In this document: piece after piece, positions 22,895 through 32,085 of the stretch
How positions within the stretch are numbered: the stretch's first letter is position 1
Layout: every line of letters begins with the position of its first letter
Assembly: GCF_027158005.1 (NCBI RefSeq)
Contig: NZ_JAPVLQ010000003.1
Coordinates: 524,851-588,850 of the forward strand
From: Rhodococcus sp. H36-A4
GTDB taxonomy: Bacteria; Actinomycetota; Actinomycetes; Mycobacteriales; Mycobacteriaceae
Length of the DNA: 64,000 nt
Reading direction: 5' to 3'
Program-made: the position numbers and the translations under genes
The notes under the pieces: model-generated
What the model was told of the DNA's origin: nothing
What the model saw: the letters and a program-made list of their open reading frames with translations, nothing else
The model's database searches: none

Positions 22895-22924
22895 GACATT
22901 GATTCGAACGACATTGATTCGAAC
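22895..22924. repeat. Two perfect 15-base tandem repeats in the clgR leader
   Basis: GACATTGATTCGAAC occurs twice in tandem. It ends just before the GAGGAGGAG ribosome-binding site of clgR, so it lies in the 5' untranslated leader downstream of the ECF-type promoter. Confidence 0.95.
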
Positions 22925-22937
22925 GAGGAGGAGCGAG

Positions 22938-23315
22938 ATGGCGCTGCTATTGCGTGAAGCACTCGGCGACAGTCTGCGGCGCACTCGCGTTGCACAGAGT
23001 CGCACACTGCGCGAGGTCTCGAACACCGCGCGCGTGAGCCTCGGATATCTGTCGGAAGTCGAACGGGGCAGGAAAGAGGCATCGAGCGAACTGCTGGCCG
23101 CCATCTGCACCGCGTTGGCGGTTCCGTTGTCCGACGTGATGAGCGACGTCAGTGACTCGCTGCTCGTGTCCACCGGCCCCGCCTCGACGGCCGACGGCAC
23201 CGGGCTTCCAACCGCCGACAACGGGCCGAAGAAGAGCGGTAGCGGGTCGCCACGTATTGCGGGTGAGACTCGCGTCGTCATCCCAGCGCCCGCACGTGCA
23301 CTCGCAGCAGCCTGA
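22938..23315 (+). CDS. clgR: Transcriptional activator ClgR (XRE-type)
   Basis: ClgR activates clp protease genes and the psp operon during envelope and protein stress. The 125-residue protein has an N-terminal helix-turn-helix ([28 protein letters not shown]) and a loose C-terminal tail ending ARALAAA. ClgR proteins are degraded by Clp proteases through C-terminal alanine-type degrons, so this ending fits. ATG 22938 has the strong GAGGAGGAG just upstream. The gene stands first in clgR-pspA-pspM, as in M. tuberculosis, behind an ECF-type promoter. Confidence 0.92.
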   Translation: MALLLREALGDSLRRTRVAQSRTLREVSNTARVSLGYLSEVERGRKEASSELLAAICTALAVPLSDVMSDVSDSLLVSTGPASTADGTGLPTADNGPKKSGSGSPRIAGETRVVIPAPARALAAA

Positions 23316-23409
23316 CGCAGGATAGCCGCAACCAGTATCCTTTTCGACACGTGCATGTTCACCCACTACGCGTGTAACGCGGCGCCAAAGATGGAGGCAG
23401 GATCAACCC

Positions 23410-24225
23410 ATGGCTAATCCTTTCGTCAAAGCCTGGAAGTACATGATGGCGCTCTTCAATTCCAAGATCGACGAGAAGGCCGACCCCAAGGTTCAGATTC
23501 AGCAGGCAATCGAGGATGCGCAGCGGCAGCACCAGGCGCTGTCCCAGCAGGCGGCCTCGGTTATCGGCAACCAGCGTCAGCTGGAGATGAAGCTGAGCCG
23601 TCAGCTCGACGAGGTCGAGAAGCTGAATGCGAACGCTCGCCAGGCAGTCACGCTTGCCGACCAGGCGTCCTCTGCAGGCGACATCGACAAAGCGACGCAG
23701 TACACCAATGCTGCCGAGGCATTCGCAGCTCAGCTCGTCACTGCCGAGCAGGGTGTCGAGGACCTCAAGGTCCTACACGACCAGTCTTTGCAGGCCGCAT
23801 CGCAGGCGAAGAAGGCCGTGGAGCAAAATGCGATGGCTCTGCAGGCCAAGGTGGCCGAACGTACAAAATTGCTCAGCCAGCTCGAGCAGGCGAAGATGCA
23901 GGAGAAGGTCAGCGAGTCACTCCGATCGATGGACAGCACGCTGTCCGCGCCCGGTAATACCCCGAGCCTCGATGCAGTTCGCGACAAGATCGAACGTCGC
24001 TACGCAGATGCCCTCGGCTCGGCCGAACTGGCGCAGAACACTGTGTCGGGTCGGATGATGGAGGTGCAGCAGGCGTCGGTTCAGATGGCCGGGCACAGCC
24101 GTCTGGAGCAGATCCGTGCTTCGATGGCAGGTGACGCGCTCCCGTCCGGCAACGCGACGGGAACATCCAAGCCGTCGATCGCCAAGTCACCGAATGCAAC
24201 CCCGGAACCACCTGCGCAGCACTGA
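23410..24225 (+). CDS. pspA: Phage-shock protein PspA (35-kDa antigen type)
   Basis: The 271-residue PspA/IM30 protein is almost all helical coiled coil and starts with an amphipathic membrane-binding helix ([19 protein letters not shown]). It senses and stabilises stressed cytoplasmic membrane by forming scaffolds. It matches Rv2744c by sequence type and by position after clgR. GGAGG lies about ten bases before the ATG. The last 35 residues are Ser/Pro/Ala-rich, as in mycobacterial forms. Confidence 0.93.
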   Translation: MANPFVKAWKYMMALFNSKIDEKADPKVQIQQAIEDAQRQHQALSQQAASVIGNQRQLEMKLSRQLDEVEKLNANARQAVTLADQASSAGDIDKATQYTNAAEAFAAQLVTAEQGVEDLKVLHDQSLQAASQAKKAVEQNAMALQAKVAERTKLLSQLEQAKMQEKVSESLRSMDSTLSAPGNTPSLDAVRDKIERRYADALGSAELAQNTVSGRMMEVQQASVQMAGHSRLEQIRASMAGDALPSGNATGTSKPSIAKSPNATPEPPAQH

Positions 24226-24251
24226 CGCGTAGAGGACTTGGATCTGCAAGT

Positions 24252-25085
24252 ATGACGAAACAACACCATGGCCGACCACCTACGTGGTCGGCCATGTCTG
24301 TTTCCAGCACGATCTCGGCCGCCAAGGATGCTGCGGACTCGGCACGCCGCATCGGTGAGTCCGTCGTCGAGGCTGCAAGTAAATGGAACGATCCTCGTCA
24401 GAAGCAAATTCGGCGAGTTCGTCGAGCGCGCCGTCGTGGATCGTGGTTCGGCGGAGCCACCGGCGCTTCCGCGCTGTCGACAGCCGGGCTTGCCGTGGCG
24501 TCTGCGCCGGAATGGACCATGATCGCGGCCGGCGGCGGAGCCGCCCTTCTCGCCGTACCCACCGTTTTTGCCATCACCCGATACAAGCATTTGAAGGCTG
24601 AGCCACTTCCGGCCCGCAAGCCGGGGAAGAATATGCTTCCCTCGCGGCACTCGTCGGCCTACACGGCGATGAACCGCCTTGCAGGTGCACAACGGAGCCT
24701 GTACGAGTTGATCGGAGTTCTGCAGAGGTCCGATTCGATCGCCTCCGAGGACATTCTGGACACCACCGAGGTCGCCTACGCTGCGGCCGCTGCGTTGACG
24801 GACATGGCAACCGACATAGTCGCGATGGAGCGTGCAGCGGAGTCCAACACACGAGCCGGCATCCATCTGACCAGCTCGATCAGCGGGGCTGCCGCGGAAC
24901 TCGAAGCCGGTGTGAACCAATACGAGGAACTCGTAGAAGCGGCCGCGCGGCTGACCTCTCCGACGGGAATGCCGTCGAGTGCGGTCTCTACCCGGCGCGC
25001 AGAGCTTTCCTCCGCTACGGACAAACTCCAGGGCTGGGCCTTCGCGCTGGAGGAACTAGCCGAGATCCGGCGCCGTCACTCCTGA
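24252..25085 (+). CDS. pspM: Envelope-stress membrane protein PspM (Rv2743c-like)
   Basis: This 277-residue protein follows pspA by 26 bases. It has a helical basic start, two close hydrophobic helices (about residues 75-115; TAGLAVASAPEWTMIAAGGGAALLAVPTVFAIT) and a long helical C-terminus with AVAMERAAE-like coiled segments. This is the layout of PspM, the integral membrane partner of the actinobacterial Psp system. The first 16 residues may be leader; an internal ATG (MSVSSTISAAKDAADS) is an alternative start at about 24294. No pspN-type gene follows. Confidence 0.82.
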   Translation: MTKQHHGRPPTWSAMSVSSTISAAKDAADSARRIGESVVEAASKWNDPRQKQIRRVRRARRRGSWFGGATGASALSTAGLAVASAPEWTMIAAGGGAALLAVPTVFAITRYKHLKAEPLPARKPGKNMLPSRHSSAYTAMNRLAGAQRSLYELIGVLQRSDSIASEDILDTTEVAYAAAAALTDMATDIVAMERAAESNTRAGIHLTSSISGAAAELEAGVNQYEELVEAAARLTSPTGMPSSAVSTRRAELSSATDKLQGWAFALEELAEIRRRHS

Positions 25086-25202
25086 ACAGGACCGTGTCGG
25101 GGTCATCACCCATCTTTCCCTGATCTCGTTGCCGACCCGGTGATTTCGTCTATCCGGCATGTCAGGATCGGTATCGACACAAGTGAAAGGGAGATGAAAG
25201 AA

Positions 25203-25376
25203 ATGTTCTGGAAAATCCTCGGCATCATCGTTCTGGTGTGGCTTGCATTCGCAGTTTTCGGAGCAGTGATCAAAGGTCTGTTCGCGATAGCCGTCGCGGG
25301 CGCCATCGTCTTCGGGTTGTACTGGTTGTTCAAGGCAGTGACCGGCAAGGAAAATCGAGACTTGACCAAACTCTAG
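25203..25376 (+). CDS. Small membrane protein downstream of pspM
   Basis: A 57-residue protein consists of two adjoining hydrophobic segments (KILGIIVLVWLAFAVFGAVI, then LFAIAVAGAIVFGLYWLF) and a charged tail. I prefer ATG 25203 because AAAGGGAG lies 9 bases before it; ATG 25194 is nearer but too close to that site. It sits about 120 bases behind pspM, where M. tuberculosis has pspN. It is not PspN by size, and I do not recognise a named family. A role in envelope stress is an inference from position only. Confidence 0.65.
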   Translation: MFWKILGIIVLVWLAFAVFGAVIKGLFAIAVAGAIVFGLYWLFKAVTGKENRDLTKL

Positions 25377-25530
25377 ATCGGCGGCGACGAGCTGGGTAGC
25401 TCGACGGTCCGGCCGCCGGCCATGAACTACAATTTTGCAGATCGATGACGTGTGCAACCCGGGAGCGGTGCACTGTTCGGTGAATGCGTTGGATCGGCCT
25501 ACGAATCGCGGACATGAACGGGGTGCAGGA

Positions 25531-26145
25531 GTGAGCCAGCAGACCGAACTGGGCGAGATCTCCGCCGATGACATCGCCATTTCCTCGGTCGAAGATCAGG
25601 TGCTCGACGCTGCTCGATCGTGCATTCTCGAATACGGGGTCCGCCGAACTACTCTCGCCGAAATCGCCCGTCGGGCAAAAGTCAGCAGGCCGACCGTCTA
25701 CCGGCGTTGGTCCGACACCCGAGCGGTCGTCTCCAGCCTGCTGACCCGCGAGATCGGTGCCGTGATGCCAAGGTTCGATCCCGCTGCCTCTGCCCGGAGG
25801 CAGATCACGTCCTCTGTCTCGGCGGTGGCCGACGGCATACGTATCCATCCACTATTCGTAAAAATTCTTCGTTCCGATCCCGAGATCCTCGCGACCTACA
25901 TCCTGCATCGCCTCGGCAAGAGCCAATCGCTGATCATCGACGGTTTGGTGCCCATCATCGAAGGTGGACAACGGGACTCGTCTATTCGCGATGGCCTGCC
26001 GAGCCATATGGCGACCGTGTTGCTATTGATGGTCCAGTCCGCCGTGCAGTCGGCAGAGATGGTGTCGGGTCGGATCCCGGGTGACGATCTGGTCGCCGAG
26101 TTCGCCTACGCCGTCGACTCGTACCTGCGTCCGCTCGATCGGTGA
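25531..26145 (+). CDS. TetR-family regulator
   Basis: The 204-residue protein has a TetR helix-turn-helix (ARSCILEYGVRRTTLAEIARRAKVSRPTVYRRWSD) at about residues 30-65 and a helical ligand-binding domain with no recognisable ligand signature. GTG 25531 (VSQQTELGEIS) is chosen; the open frame upstream is not coding-like. The glycosyltransferase gene starts 70 bases downstream on the same strand and could be a target. The ligand is unknown. Confidence 0.82.
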   Translation: MSQQTELGEISADDIAISSVEDQVLDAARSCILEYGVRRTTLAEIARRAKVSRPTVYRRWSDTRAVVSSLLTREIGAVMPRFDPAASARRQITSSVSAVADGIRIHPLFVKILRSDPEILATYILHRLGKSQSLIIDGLVPIIEGGQRDSSIRDGLPSHMATVLLLMVQSAVQSAEMVSGRIPGDDLVAEFAYAVDSYLRPLDR

Positions 26146-26215
26146 TGCCCGACGTCGACTCGGCTTCGAGCAGGCAGGTACTCGTCGATCACGTGGGTAT
26201 GGCACTCTGAGCGGC

Positions 26216-27364
26216 GTGCGAGTAGCTGTGGTAGCCGGCCCCGACCCAGGGCATGCCTTTCCCGCTATTGCGCTGTGCCACTTGTTCGCCTCCGCAGGTG
26301 ATGTGCCGATATTGTTCACCGGTTCGAGGTGGATCGACGCGGCCACCGCCGTGGGTATCGACACCCGGTTGCTCAAAGGCCTGACACCGCGGCCCGAGGA
26401 CGACGATATGGATGCGGGCCAGCGGATTCATTCGCGGGCAGCCTTCATCTCCACCGAACTATTGCCGGATCTGCAGAATGCCGACGTCGATCTGGTTGTA
26501 TCCGACATCCTTACCGCCGGAGGCGGGTTGGCCGCCGAACGGCTCGGCATCCCGTGGGTCGAATTGTCACCGCATCCGTTGTACGCACCGTCGAAGGGAT
26601 TGCCTCCGATCGGGAGCGGCCTTGCCCCGGGGACAGGTGTTCGGGGTCGTTTACGTGACACGTTGATGCGAGCTGCGACCGGCAGATCCATAGCCCAGGG
26701 AAAGTCCCAACGCGGAGCCGCACGTGTCGGGGTCGGCTTGCCTGTCGAAGATCCGGGGCCCGCTGCACGTCTGATCGCCACCATTCCCGCCCTGGAGGTT
26801 CCGAGGCCGGACTGGCCGATCGAGGCACACGTCGTCGGACCCCTGCTGTGGGAGCCGACAACACAAGCTCTGCCGATTCCGTCTGGCGACGGTCCTGTGG
26901 TCATGGTGGCTCCTTCGACTGCGTTCACCGGCGCCCAGGGAATGCTCGAGGCGACCGTGGAAGGCCTTGCGGGGAGCGGGGTGCGGTTGGTCGCCTCGAT
27001 GCTCGACGAGCCCCCGGCCGAACTACCGAACTGGGCTACAGCGGGGCTCGGCCGGCAGGACCATCTCCTTGACCACGCAGACGTCGTCGTATGTGGGTCC
27101 GGGCACGGGTTGTTGGCGAAGGCACTGATCCACGGAGTCCCCGTCGTCGCGATCCCCGGTGGCGGAGACCAATGGGAACTGGCCAATCGCGCGGCACGGC
27201 AGGGAAGCGCGGTCATTGTTCGCCCGCCGACCCCTGGAGCAATCGCGGACGCCGTCCTCCGTGTGCTCGGGGGCGAGAGTTTCACCGACGCTGCACGCTC
27301 GGCTTCGGCGAGTGCCGCCGACGTGGAAGATCCCGTAGAGGTGTGCCGCGACGTTCTGCGGTGA
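26216..27364 (+). CDS. UGT/MGT-type glycosyltransferase (Rv2739c-like)
   Basis: The 382-residue protein has the GT-B fold of family 1 glycosyltransferases. The N-terminal Rossmann domain begins VRVAVVAGPDPGHAFPAI with the acceptor-side GHAFP loop. The C-terminal nucleotide-sugar domain ends in HADVVVCGSGHGLLAKALIHGVPVVAIPGGGDQWELANR, which resembles the PSPG box. It would transfer a sugar to a small lipophilic acceptor. It lies before the DUF3046 gene and recA, as Rv2739c does in M. tuberculosis. The start is GTG 26216. Confidence 0.82.
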   Translation: MRVAVVAGPDPGHAFPAIALCHLFASAGDVPILFTGSRWIDAATAVGIDTRLLKGLTPRPEDDDMDAGQRIHSRAAFISTELLPDLQNADVDLVVSDILTAGGGLAAERLGIPWVELSPHPLYAPSKGLPPIGSGLAPGTGVRGRLRDTLMRAATGRSIAQGKSQRGAARVGVGLPVEDPGPAARLIATIPALEVPRPDWPIEAHVVGPLLWEPTTQALPIPSGDGPVVMVAPSTAFTGAQGMLEATVEGLAGSGVRLVASMLDEPPAELPNWATAGLGRQDHLLDHADVVVCGSGHGLLAKALIHGVPVVAIPGGGDQWELANRAARQGSAVIVRPPTPGAIADAVLRVLGGESFTDAARSASASAADVEDPVEVCRDVLR

Positions 27365-27388
27365 CGCGTCCTCGGTTACGGTTGTCCG

Positions 27389-27583
27389 GTGCGATTGACC
27401 GAGTTCCAGGAATTGCTAGTCGAGGAGTTCGGCCGGATGCGTGGTGACTCGATGCTGGTCGATCACGTCATCACTGGCCTTAACGGTATGACGGGAGCGG
27501 AAGCGATCGAAGCAGGTGTCGATCCCCGCGATGTATGGCGTGCACTGTGTAGTGAATTCGACGTGCCCAAATCCCGGTGGTGA
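27389..27583 (+). CDS. DUF3046 protein (Rv2738c-like)
   Basis: This 64-residue acidic helical protein (MRLTEFQELLVEEFGRMRGD, then a WRALCSEFDVP end) belongs to DUF3046. It lies just before recA in many actinobacteria, including Rv2738c. It starts with GTG 27389, 24 bases after the glycosyltransferase stop. Its function is unknown; a link with recA expression is only positional. Confidence 0.88.
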   Translation: MRLTEFQELLVEEFGRMRGDSMLVDHVITGLNGMTGAEAIEAGVDPRDVWRALCSEFDVPKSRW

Positions 27584-27618
27584 TTCTCCCCGGCGTGTCC
27601 GGGAGCCGCCTGATGCAA

Positions 27619-27634
27619 TCGAACAGGTGTTCCC
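27619..27634 (+). promoter_or_regulatory. LexA (SOS) box of recA
   Basis: TCGAAC-AGGT-GTTCCC matches the TCGAAC-N4-GTTCGA consensus in 10 of 12 positions. It lies 124 bases before the recA start, a usual place for the LexA-controlled recA promoter in mycobacteria. Confidence 0.75.
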
Positions 27635-27757
27635 CTATGCTGATGTCATTCGGTTACACAGCGGTCTCGGGCAGTTCTTGTCGGTACCCAGCTCTACCGT
27701 TACCGACAACACTCTCAACGAGACCACGCTGTCACAGACCACACTGAGGAGATCACG

Positions 27758-28798
27758 ATGGCTGCATACGATCGCGACAAAGCACTCGATCTCGCACTTG
27801 CGCAGATCGACAAGAATTTCGGTAAGGGATCGGTGATGCGCCTCGGCGACGAGGTCCGCCAACCTATTGCTGTCATCCCCACCGGTTCTATTGCCCTGGA
27901 CGTCGCGCTCGGTATCGGTGGGTTGCCGCGTGGCCGTGTCGTCGAGGTCTACGGTCCGGAGTCCTCAGGTAAGACGACTGTCGCGCTGCATGCAGTAGCC
28001 AGTGCTCAGCGTGCCGGTGGAATCGCTGCCTTCATCGACGCCGAGCATGCTCTCGATCCCGATTATGCGCAGAAGCTCGGTGTCGATACCGACGCATTGC
28101 TCGTCTCGCAGCCGGATACCGGTGAGCAAGCGCTCGAAATTGCGGACATGCTGGTTCGTTCGGGCGCTCTCGACATCGTGGTCATCGACTCGGTGGCGGC
28201 TCTTGTCCCCCGAGCCGAGATCGAAGGCGAAATGGGTGACAGCCACGTCGGTCTTCAGGCCCGACTGATGAGCCAAGCGCTACGCAAGATGACCGGTGCC
28301 ATGAGCAACTCCGGCACCACGGTCATCTTCATCAACCAGCTGCGCGAAAAGATCGGCGTCATGTTCGGCTCACCCGAAACTACGACGGGTGGTAAGGCTC
28401 TCAAGTTCTACGCCTCTATCCGCCTCGATATCCGGCGTATCGAGACGCTCAAGGATGGCACCGAGGCAATCGGTAACCGCACCCGCGTCAAGGTCGTCAA
28501 GAACAAGGTTGCGCCCCCGTTCAAGCAAGCGGAATTCGACATCATCTATGGCAAGGGCATCAGCCGCGAAGGTTCGCTCATCGACATGGGTGTCGAGCAC
28601 GGATTCATCCGCAAGTCGGGATCTTGGTTCACCTACGACGGGGATCAGCTGGGGCAGGGCAAGGAGAACGCCCGCAAGTTCATGCTCGAGAATCCCGATA
28701 TCCGTGACGAGATCGAGAAGAAGATCATGGAGAAGCTGCAGATCGGTGCCGACGTCACAGCAGTCGATGACGATAAGGCTGCTCCGGTCGAGTTCTGA
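27758..28798 (+). CDS. recA: Recombinase RecA
   Basis: RecA forms filaments on single-stranded DNA, drives homologous recombination and triggers LexA self-cleavage. The 346-residue protein has Walker [10 protein letters not shown] at residues 66-74, Walker [10 protein letters not shown], the [20 protein letters not shown]1 region and [20 protein letters not shown] (L2). No intein interrupts it, unlike M. tuberculosis RecA. An SOS box lies upstream, and the leader holds degenerate 15-base repeats at about 27711-27740. recX follows after 15 bases. Confidence 0.98.
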   Translation: MAAYDRDKALDLALAQIDKNFGKGSVMRLGDEVRQPIAVIPTGSIALDVALGIGGLPRGRVVEVYGPESSGKTTVALHAVASAQRAGGIAAFIDAEHALDPDYAQKLGVDTDALLVSQPDTGEQALEIADMLVRSGALDIVVIDSVAALVPRAEIEGEMGDSHVGLQARLMSQALRKMTGAMSNSGTTVIFINQLREKIGVMFGSPETTTGGKALKFYASIRLDIRRIETLKDGTEAIGNRTRVKVVKNKVAPPFKQAEFDIIYGKGISREGSLIDMGVEHGFIRKSGSWFTYDGDQLGQGKENARKFMLENPDIRDEIEKKIMEKLQIGADVTAVDDDKAAPVEF

Positions 28799-28813
28799 CA
28801 CGGGTGACCCGCT

Positions 28814-29407
28814 GTGAAACAGCGATCCGAACAAGAACAGGAAAACGACGGTGGGGGCACCGAAGCGCAGGCGAAAGATGTCTGCCTTCGGCTCCTTACC
28901 GATCGTGCGCGAAGCCGACACGAACTCGAGACTCGCCTGAGCAAGAAGGGGTTCAGTCCGAAAGTCGCGGATGCAGTCCTGAAGAGGCTGGAAGCCGCGA
29001 ACCTTGTAGACGATCAGGCCTTTGCAGAGCAGTGGGTGCATTCACGCCATACCTACTCGGGCAAAGGCAAGCGGGCCCTGAGCGTCGAGCTGCGTGCCAA
29101 AGGTGTCAGCAATGAGGATGCTCTCATCGCGCTCGATCAAATAGACACCGAGGACGAGCGTGTCCGGGCAACCGAACTTGTTCACAAGCGTTGCCGCAAT
29201 CTGACAGTGCCTGATGGATCCGGTGCTGAGGCCCGTGCCGAACGAGACAAGATTGCACGAAAACTAGTCGGAATGCTCGCTCGGCGTGGCTACTCGGCAG
29301 GAATGGCGTACGCAATCGTGAAAGCCGAGCTTGCGCGGATTGGGACCGAGGACTCGAACGCTGATCATTTCGATACCCAAGACTTCGACGGTGACGAGTT
29401 CGGGTGA
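28814..29407 (+). CDS. recX: Regulatory protein RecX
   Basis: RecX binds RecA filaments and limits their activity. The 197-residue protein has the three-helix repeats of the family: LLTDRARSRHELETRLSKKGF, DDQAFAEQWVHSRHTYSGKG and the later ARKLVGMLARRGYSAGMAYAIVKAEL. It starts at GTG 28814, 15 bases after recA, so the two genes are probably co-transcribed and share SOS control. The stop codon lies inside the first of two successive hairpins. Confidence 0.95.
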   Translation: MKQRSEQEQENDGGGTEAQAKDVCLRLLTDRARSRHELETRLSKKGFSPKVADAVLKRLEAANLVDDQAFAEQWVHSRHTYSGKGKRALSVELRAKGVSNEDALIALDQIDTEDERVRATELVHKRCRNLTVPDGSGAEARAERDKIARKLVGMLARRGYSAGMAYAIVKAELARIGTEDSNADHFDTQDFDGDEFG

Positions 29408-29434
29408 TCGTCCACCCGAACTCGTCACCGTCGA
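29385..29434. repeat. Perfect 22-base inverted repeat across the recX stop codon
   Basis: Bases 29385-29406 pair without mismatch with 29413-29434 around a six-base loop. The left arm encodes the last RecX residues and most of the stop codon. No T-run follows, and the true terminator hairpin starts 5 bases later. Confidence 0.95.
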
Positions 29435-29438
29435 TACA

Positions 29439-29478
29439 GAAGAAGCCCGCAACACCGAAACGTGTTGCGGGCTTCTTC
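29439..29478. terminator. Bidirectional terminator between recX and gluD
   Basis: A perfect 17-base-pair stem (29439-29455 with 29462-29478, core GAAGAAGCCCGCAACAC) with a CGAAAC loop ends in TTCTTC on one strand and has GAAGAA on the other. It serves both convergent operons. Confidence 0.92.
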
Positions 29479-29525
29479 TCTCGGTCCGAGACCGGCCGGT
29501 CCAGTGGCCAGCGCGGTCCAACAAT

Positions 29526-30410
29526 TCAGGCTGCGCCTGCGGGACCCCCGCCGAAGTCCGACGCTGCGAGGACAGTCCCACCTGTCTTCCGCTTCTTCTG
29601 ACGCAATCGACGCTCGACAACCGTTGCCAGCTTGGTGAGCAGCGAGTTGATAGCGATCATGATGACCGCAACGAGGACGAGCGAGGGAAGGTAATTGCCA
29701 TAGAACGCACCGACCTGCTGACCGGCTCGCACCACTTCGACGTAGCCGATGATGTAGCCCAACGCCGAATCCTTCAGTGCAACCACCATCTGCGAGATAA
29801 TCGCCGGCAGCATCGCTGTGATCGCCTGAGGTAGCAAGATGATCCGCATGACTTGGTTCTTGCGCATGCCCAAAGCATCGGCCGCTTCGGTTTGCCCCTT
29901 CGGGAGCGAATTGACACCGGCACGAACGATTTCGGCGATGACGGAGCCGTTGTAGAGCGTAAGACCGGTCACCACTGCAGCCAGAGCGAGGTAACTGACT
30001 TTGAAAACTTGGTACTCGGCATAGACCGCGTACAAGAAGATCATCAGAATCAGCACCGGAACTGCGCGGAAAAGTTCGACGAGCACACCGCTGACGATGC
30101 GGATGGCGCGATGGTCGGACAGTCTTCCGATACCGAGAACAGCGCCGAGGACCAACGCGAAGACGATCGAGATCGCCGCCGCGATCAGAGTTCCCTTGAC
30201 GCCGGGAAGCAGATACGTAGTCCACGTGCTGGCAGTGACGAACGGATCCCATTTGTCAGCTGTCAGCTGGCCTTTGGAGTCGAGTGCCAAGTAGATGAGA
30301 TACGCGATGCCCAGAGAGACGAGCAGAACGGCACCGGAGAGGATCCGGTACCTCAGTTTCGCCTTCGGCCCCGGGACGTCGTAGAGAACAGCTACAGCAT
30401 CACTCATCAC
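29526..30410 (-). CDS. gluD: Glutamate ABC transporter permease GluD
   Basis: The 294-residue inner-membrane protein has a TM core with the amino-acid permease EAA motif ([22 protein letters not shown]). Compared with gluC it has an N-terminal extra domain that includes one helix and a [13 protein letters not shown] loop. It forms the channel with GluC for glutamate uptake. GTG 30410 overlaps the gluC stop (GTGA); ATG 30407 is an alternative. The last gene of the gluABCD operon, it ends 48 bases from the recX terminator. Confidence 0.93.
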   Translation of the reverse strand: MMSDAVAVLYDVPGPKAKLRYRILSGAVLLVSLGIAYLIYLALDSKGQLTADKWDPFVTASTWTTYLLPGVKGTLIAAAISIVFALVLGAVLGIGRLSDHRAIRIVSGVLVELFRAVPVLILMIFLYAVYAEYQVFKVSYLALAAVVTGLTLYNGSVIAEIVRAGVNSLPKGQTEAADALGMRKNQVMRIILLPQAITAMLPAIISQMVVALKDSALGYIIGYVEVVRAGQQVGAFYGNYLPSLVLVAVIMIAINSLLTKLATVVERRLRQKKRKTGGTVLAASDFGGGPAGAA

Positions 30411-31084
30411 TTCACCGCCAATCGCTTGCTGAGGTACCCGAACAGGAGTCCGGTCGGAAGCGTCAGGACGACGAAGCCGAGCGCAAAGATTCCACCGACG
30501 ACGAAGATCGCAGCTTCGTTCTCGATCATCGTCTTCATCAGCAGAGATGCTTCCGCGACACCGATCACGGAGGCGATGGTCGTGTTCTTGGTCAACGCGA
30601 TCAACACACTGCCCAGCGGTGCGATGACGGCGCGGAATGCCTGGGGGAGAACGACGATCGTGATGTTCTGCGTGAACGTCATGCCCAGAGAACGGCCAGC
30701 TTCCGCCTGGCCGACGGGCACGGTGTTGATGCCGGACCTCAACGACTCTGCGACGAACGACGCGGTGTAGACGCTCAGGCCGAGAACCGCGAGCCTGATG
30801 TTGTTGTCCACCAAAAATGTCGGCGAATTCTCCGGAGCAAGATTGACACCCATCGTCTGATACAAGCCGAACGAGGTGAACAGGATGATCAGCGTCAATG
30901 GAGTGTTACGAAAGATCGTGACGTAAGCGACCGCGATGCCGCGTGCTACAGGGATAGGCGAAACGCGCATCGCCGCGATGATCGTGCCGAGGATCAATGC
31001 ACCCACGGCGGACAGAACCGTCAGCTTGATCGTCATGATGAACGCGTCGACGAGTTGATCGCCGTACTTGCTCAATAAGTTCAA
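30407..31084 (-). CDS. gluC: Glutamate ABC transporter permease GluC
   Basis: The 225-residue His/Glu/Gln-type permease has five or six membrane helices and the EAA loop [24 protein letters not shown]. It pairs with GluD. The chosen start is TTG 31084 ([15 protein letters not shown]), since the protein beginning is conserved-looking there; the ribosome-binding site is poor. gluB ends 94 bases upstream and the gluD start overlaps the stop, so it is an operon gene. Confidence 0.92.
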   Translation of the reverse strand: MNLLSKYGDQLVDAFIMTIKLTVLSAVGALILGTIIAAMRVSPIPVARGIAVAYVTIFRNTPLTLIILFTSFGLYQTMGVNLAPENSPTFLVDNNIRLAVLGLSVYTASFVAESLRSGINTVPVGQAEAGRSLGMTFTQNITIVVLPQAFRAVIAPLGSVLIALTKNTTIASVIGVAEASLLMKTMIENEAAIFVVGGIFALGFVVLTLPTGLLFGYLSKRLAVK

Positions 31085-31178
31085 TGGAGGAATGTCCTAT
31101 CGGCGTGGGCGGTTCGACCGGCGTCGGGGCGGCGAGCTATTCGAACTGCAGTTGCCCGGGCCCCGACGTCGGCGAGCG

Positions 31179-32012
31179 TCAGTAGCGGTCGACGGTCGGC
31201 GGTGCCGGAAGCGGGTAACCGGAAGGTCCTACGGTCTCCTCGAACGCAGTCTTCCATGCCCCGCTGGACACCATCTCCTCGATGGCGTCGTTGATCTTGT
31301 TACGTCCTTCGGTGTCGTCCTTGGACAAGCCGATTCCGTAGTTCTCGGTGGTGAAAGGCTCACCGACAACCTTCAATTCGCCCGGGTACTGGGCGGCGTA
31401 ACCGGCGAGGATGATGTCGTCGGTCGTCACTGCGTCGACGGCACCGTTACGCAGTGCTTCCACACACGCCGAGTATGTGTCGAACGGCTGTAGCTGAACG
31501 CCGGGGTACTCGTCGGCGATGTTCTGTGCAGGCGTCGACCCCGTGACCGAGCACAGCTTCTTACCGCCGCTGAGTGAATCGGGCCCGGTGATGTCGGTAT
31601 TGCCGTCGGCAACCAGCAGAGACTGGCCGGCGACGAAGTACGGTCCGGCGAAGCCGACCTTCTCCTTGCGCGTATCGGTGATCGAGTAGGTAGCGACGAT
31701 GTAGTCGACCTCACCGTTCTGGATCAACGTCTCTCGCTGAGCCGACGGGGATTCTTTGAACTCGATGTTCTCTTCCGACACTCCGAGCTGGCCCGCAACG
31801 TACTTGGCCACCTCCACGTCGAAGCCGCTGAAGGAACCATCCGGGTTGCGGAGGCCCAGACCGGGTTGATCGAATTTGATGCCGACGATCAGGTTGCCGT
31901 TCTCAGCACTACTGCTGACGTTGCGGGCTTCTTCGCCCCCGCCACAGGCGGTAGCGACGACGGCGAGTGCGGCGATGCCGACCCCTAGACGGATCGAGCG
32001 AGTGATTCTCAC
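31179..32012 (-). CDS. gluB: Glutamate-binding lipoprotein GluB
   Basis: The 277-residue solute-binding protein begins with a lipoprotein signal peptide; the lipobox is VATAC with Cys23. The mature part has the two-lobe binding-protein pattern (FDQPGLGLRNPDGSFSGFDVEVAKYV) and would be anchored outside the membrane to deliver glutamate to GluCD. The gene lies 73 bases after gluA, and the gap contains a CACGTG-TTGT-CACGTG hairpin. Confidence 0.94.
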   Translation of the reverse strand: MRITRSIRLGVGIAALAVVATACGGGEEARNVSSSAENGNLIVGIKFDQPGLGLRNPDGSFSGFDVEVAKYVAGQLGVSEENIEFKESPSAQRETLIQNGEVDYIVATYSITDTRKEKVGFAGPYFVAGQSLLVADGNTDITGPDSLSGGKKLCSVTGSTPAQNIADEYPGVQLQPFDTYSACVEALRNGAVDAVTTDDIILAGYAAQYPGELKVVGEPFTTENYGIGLSKDDTEGRNKINDAIEEMVSSGAWKTAFEETVGPSGYPLPAPPTVDRY

Positions 32013-32035
32013 TGGTTAATCCTCCATGTTGATTT

Positions 32036-32051
32036 CACGTGTTGTCACGTG
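32036..32051. promoter_or_regulatory. Hairpin between gluA and gluB
   Basis: CACGTG, TTGT and CACGTG form a perfect six-base-pair stem with a tetraloop. It lies in the intercistronic gap on the path from gluA to gluB. It could stabilise the gluB message or act as an attenuator, since binding proteins are usually made in excess; this is inference. Confidence 0.5.
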
Positions 32052-32085
32052 CGACGAGAGCGTGGCGAGAAAGAACAATTTTCGG

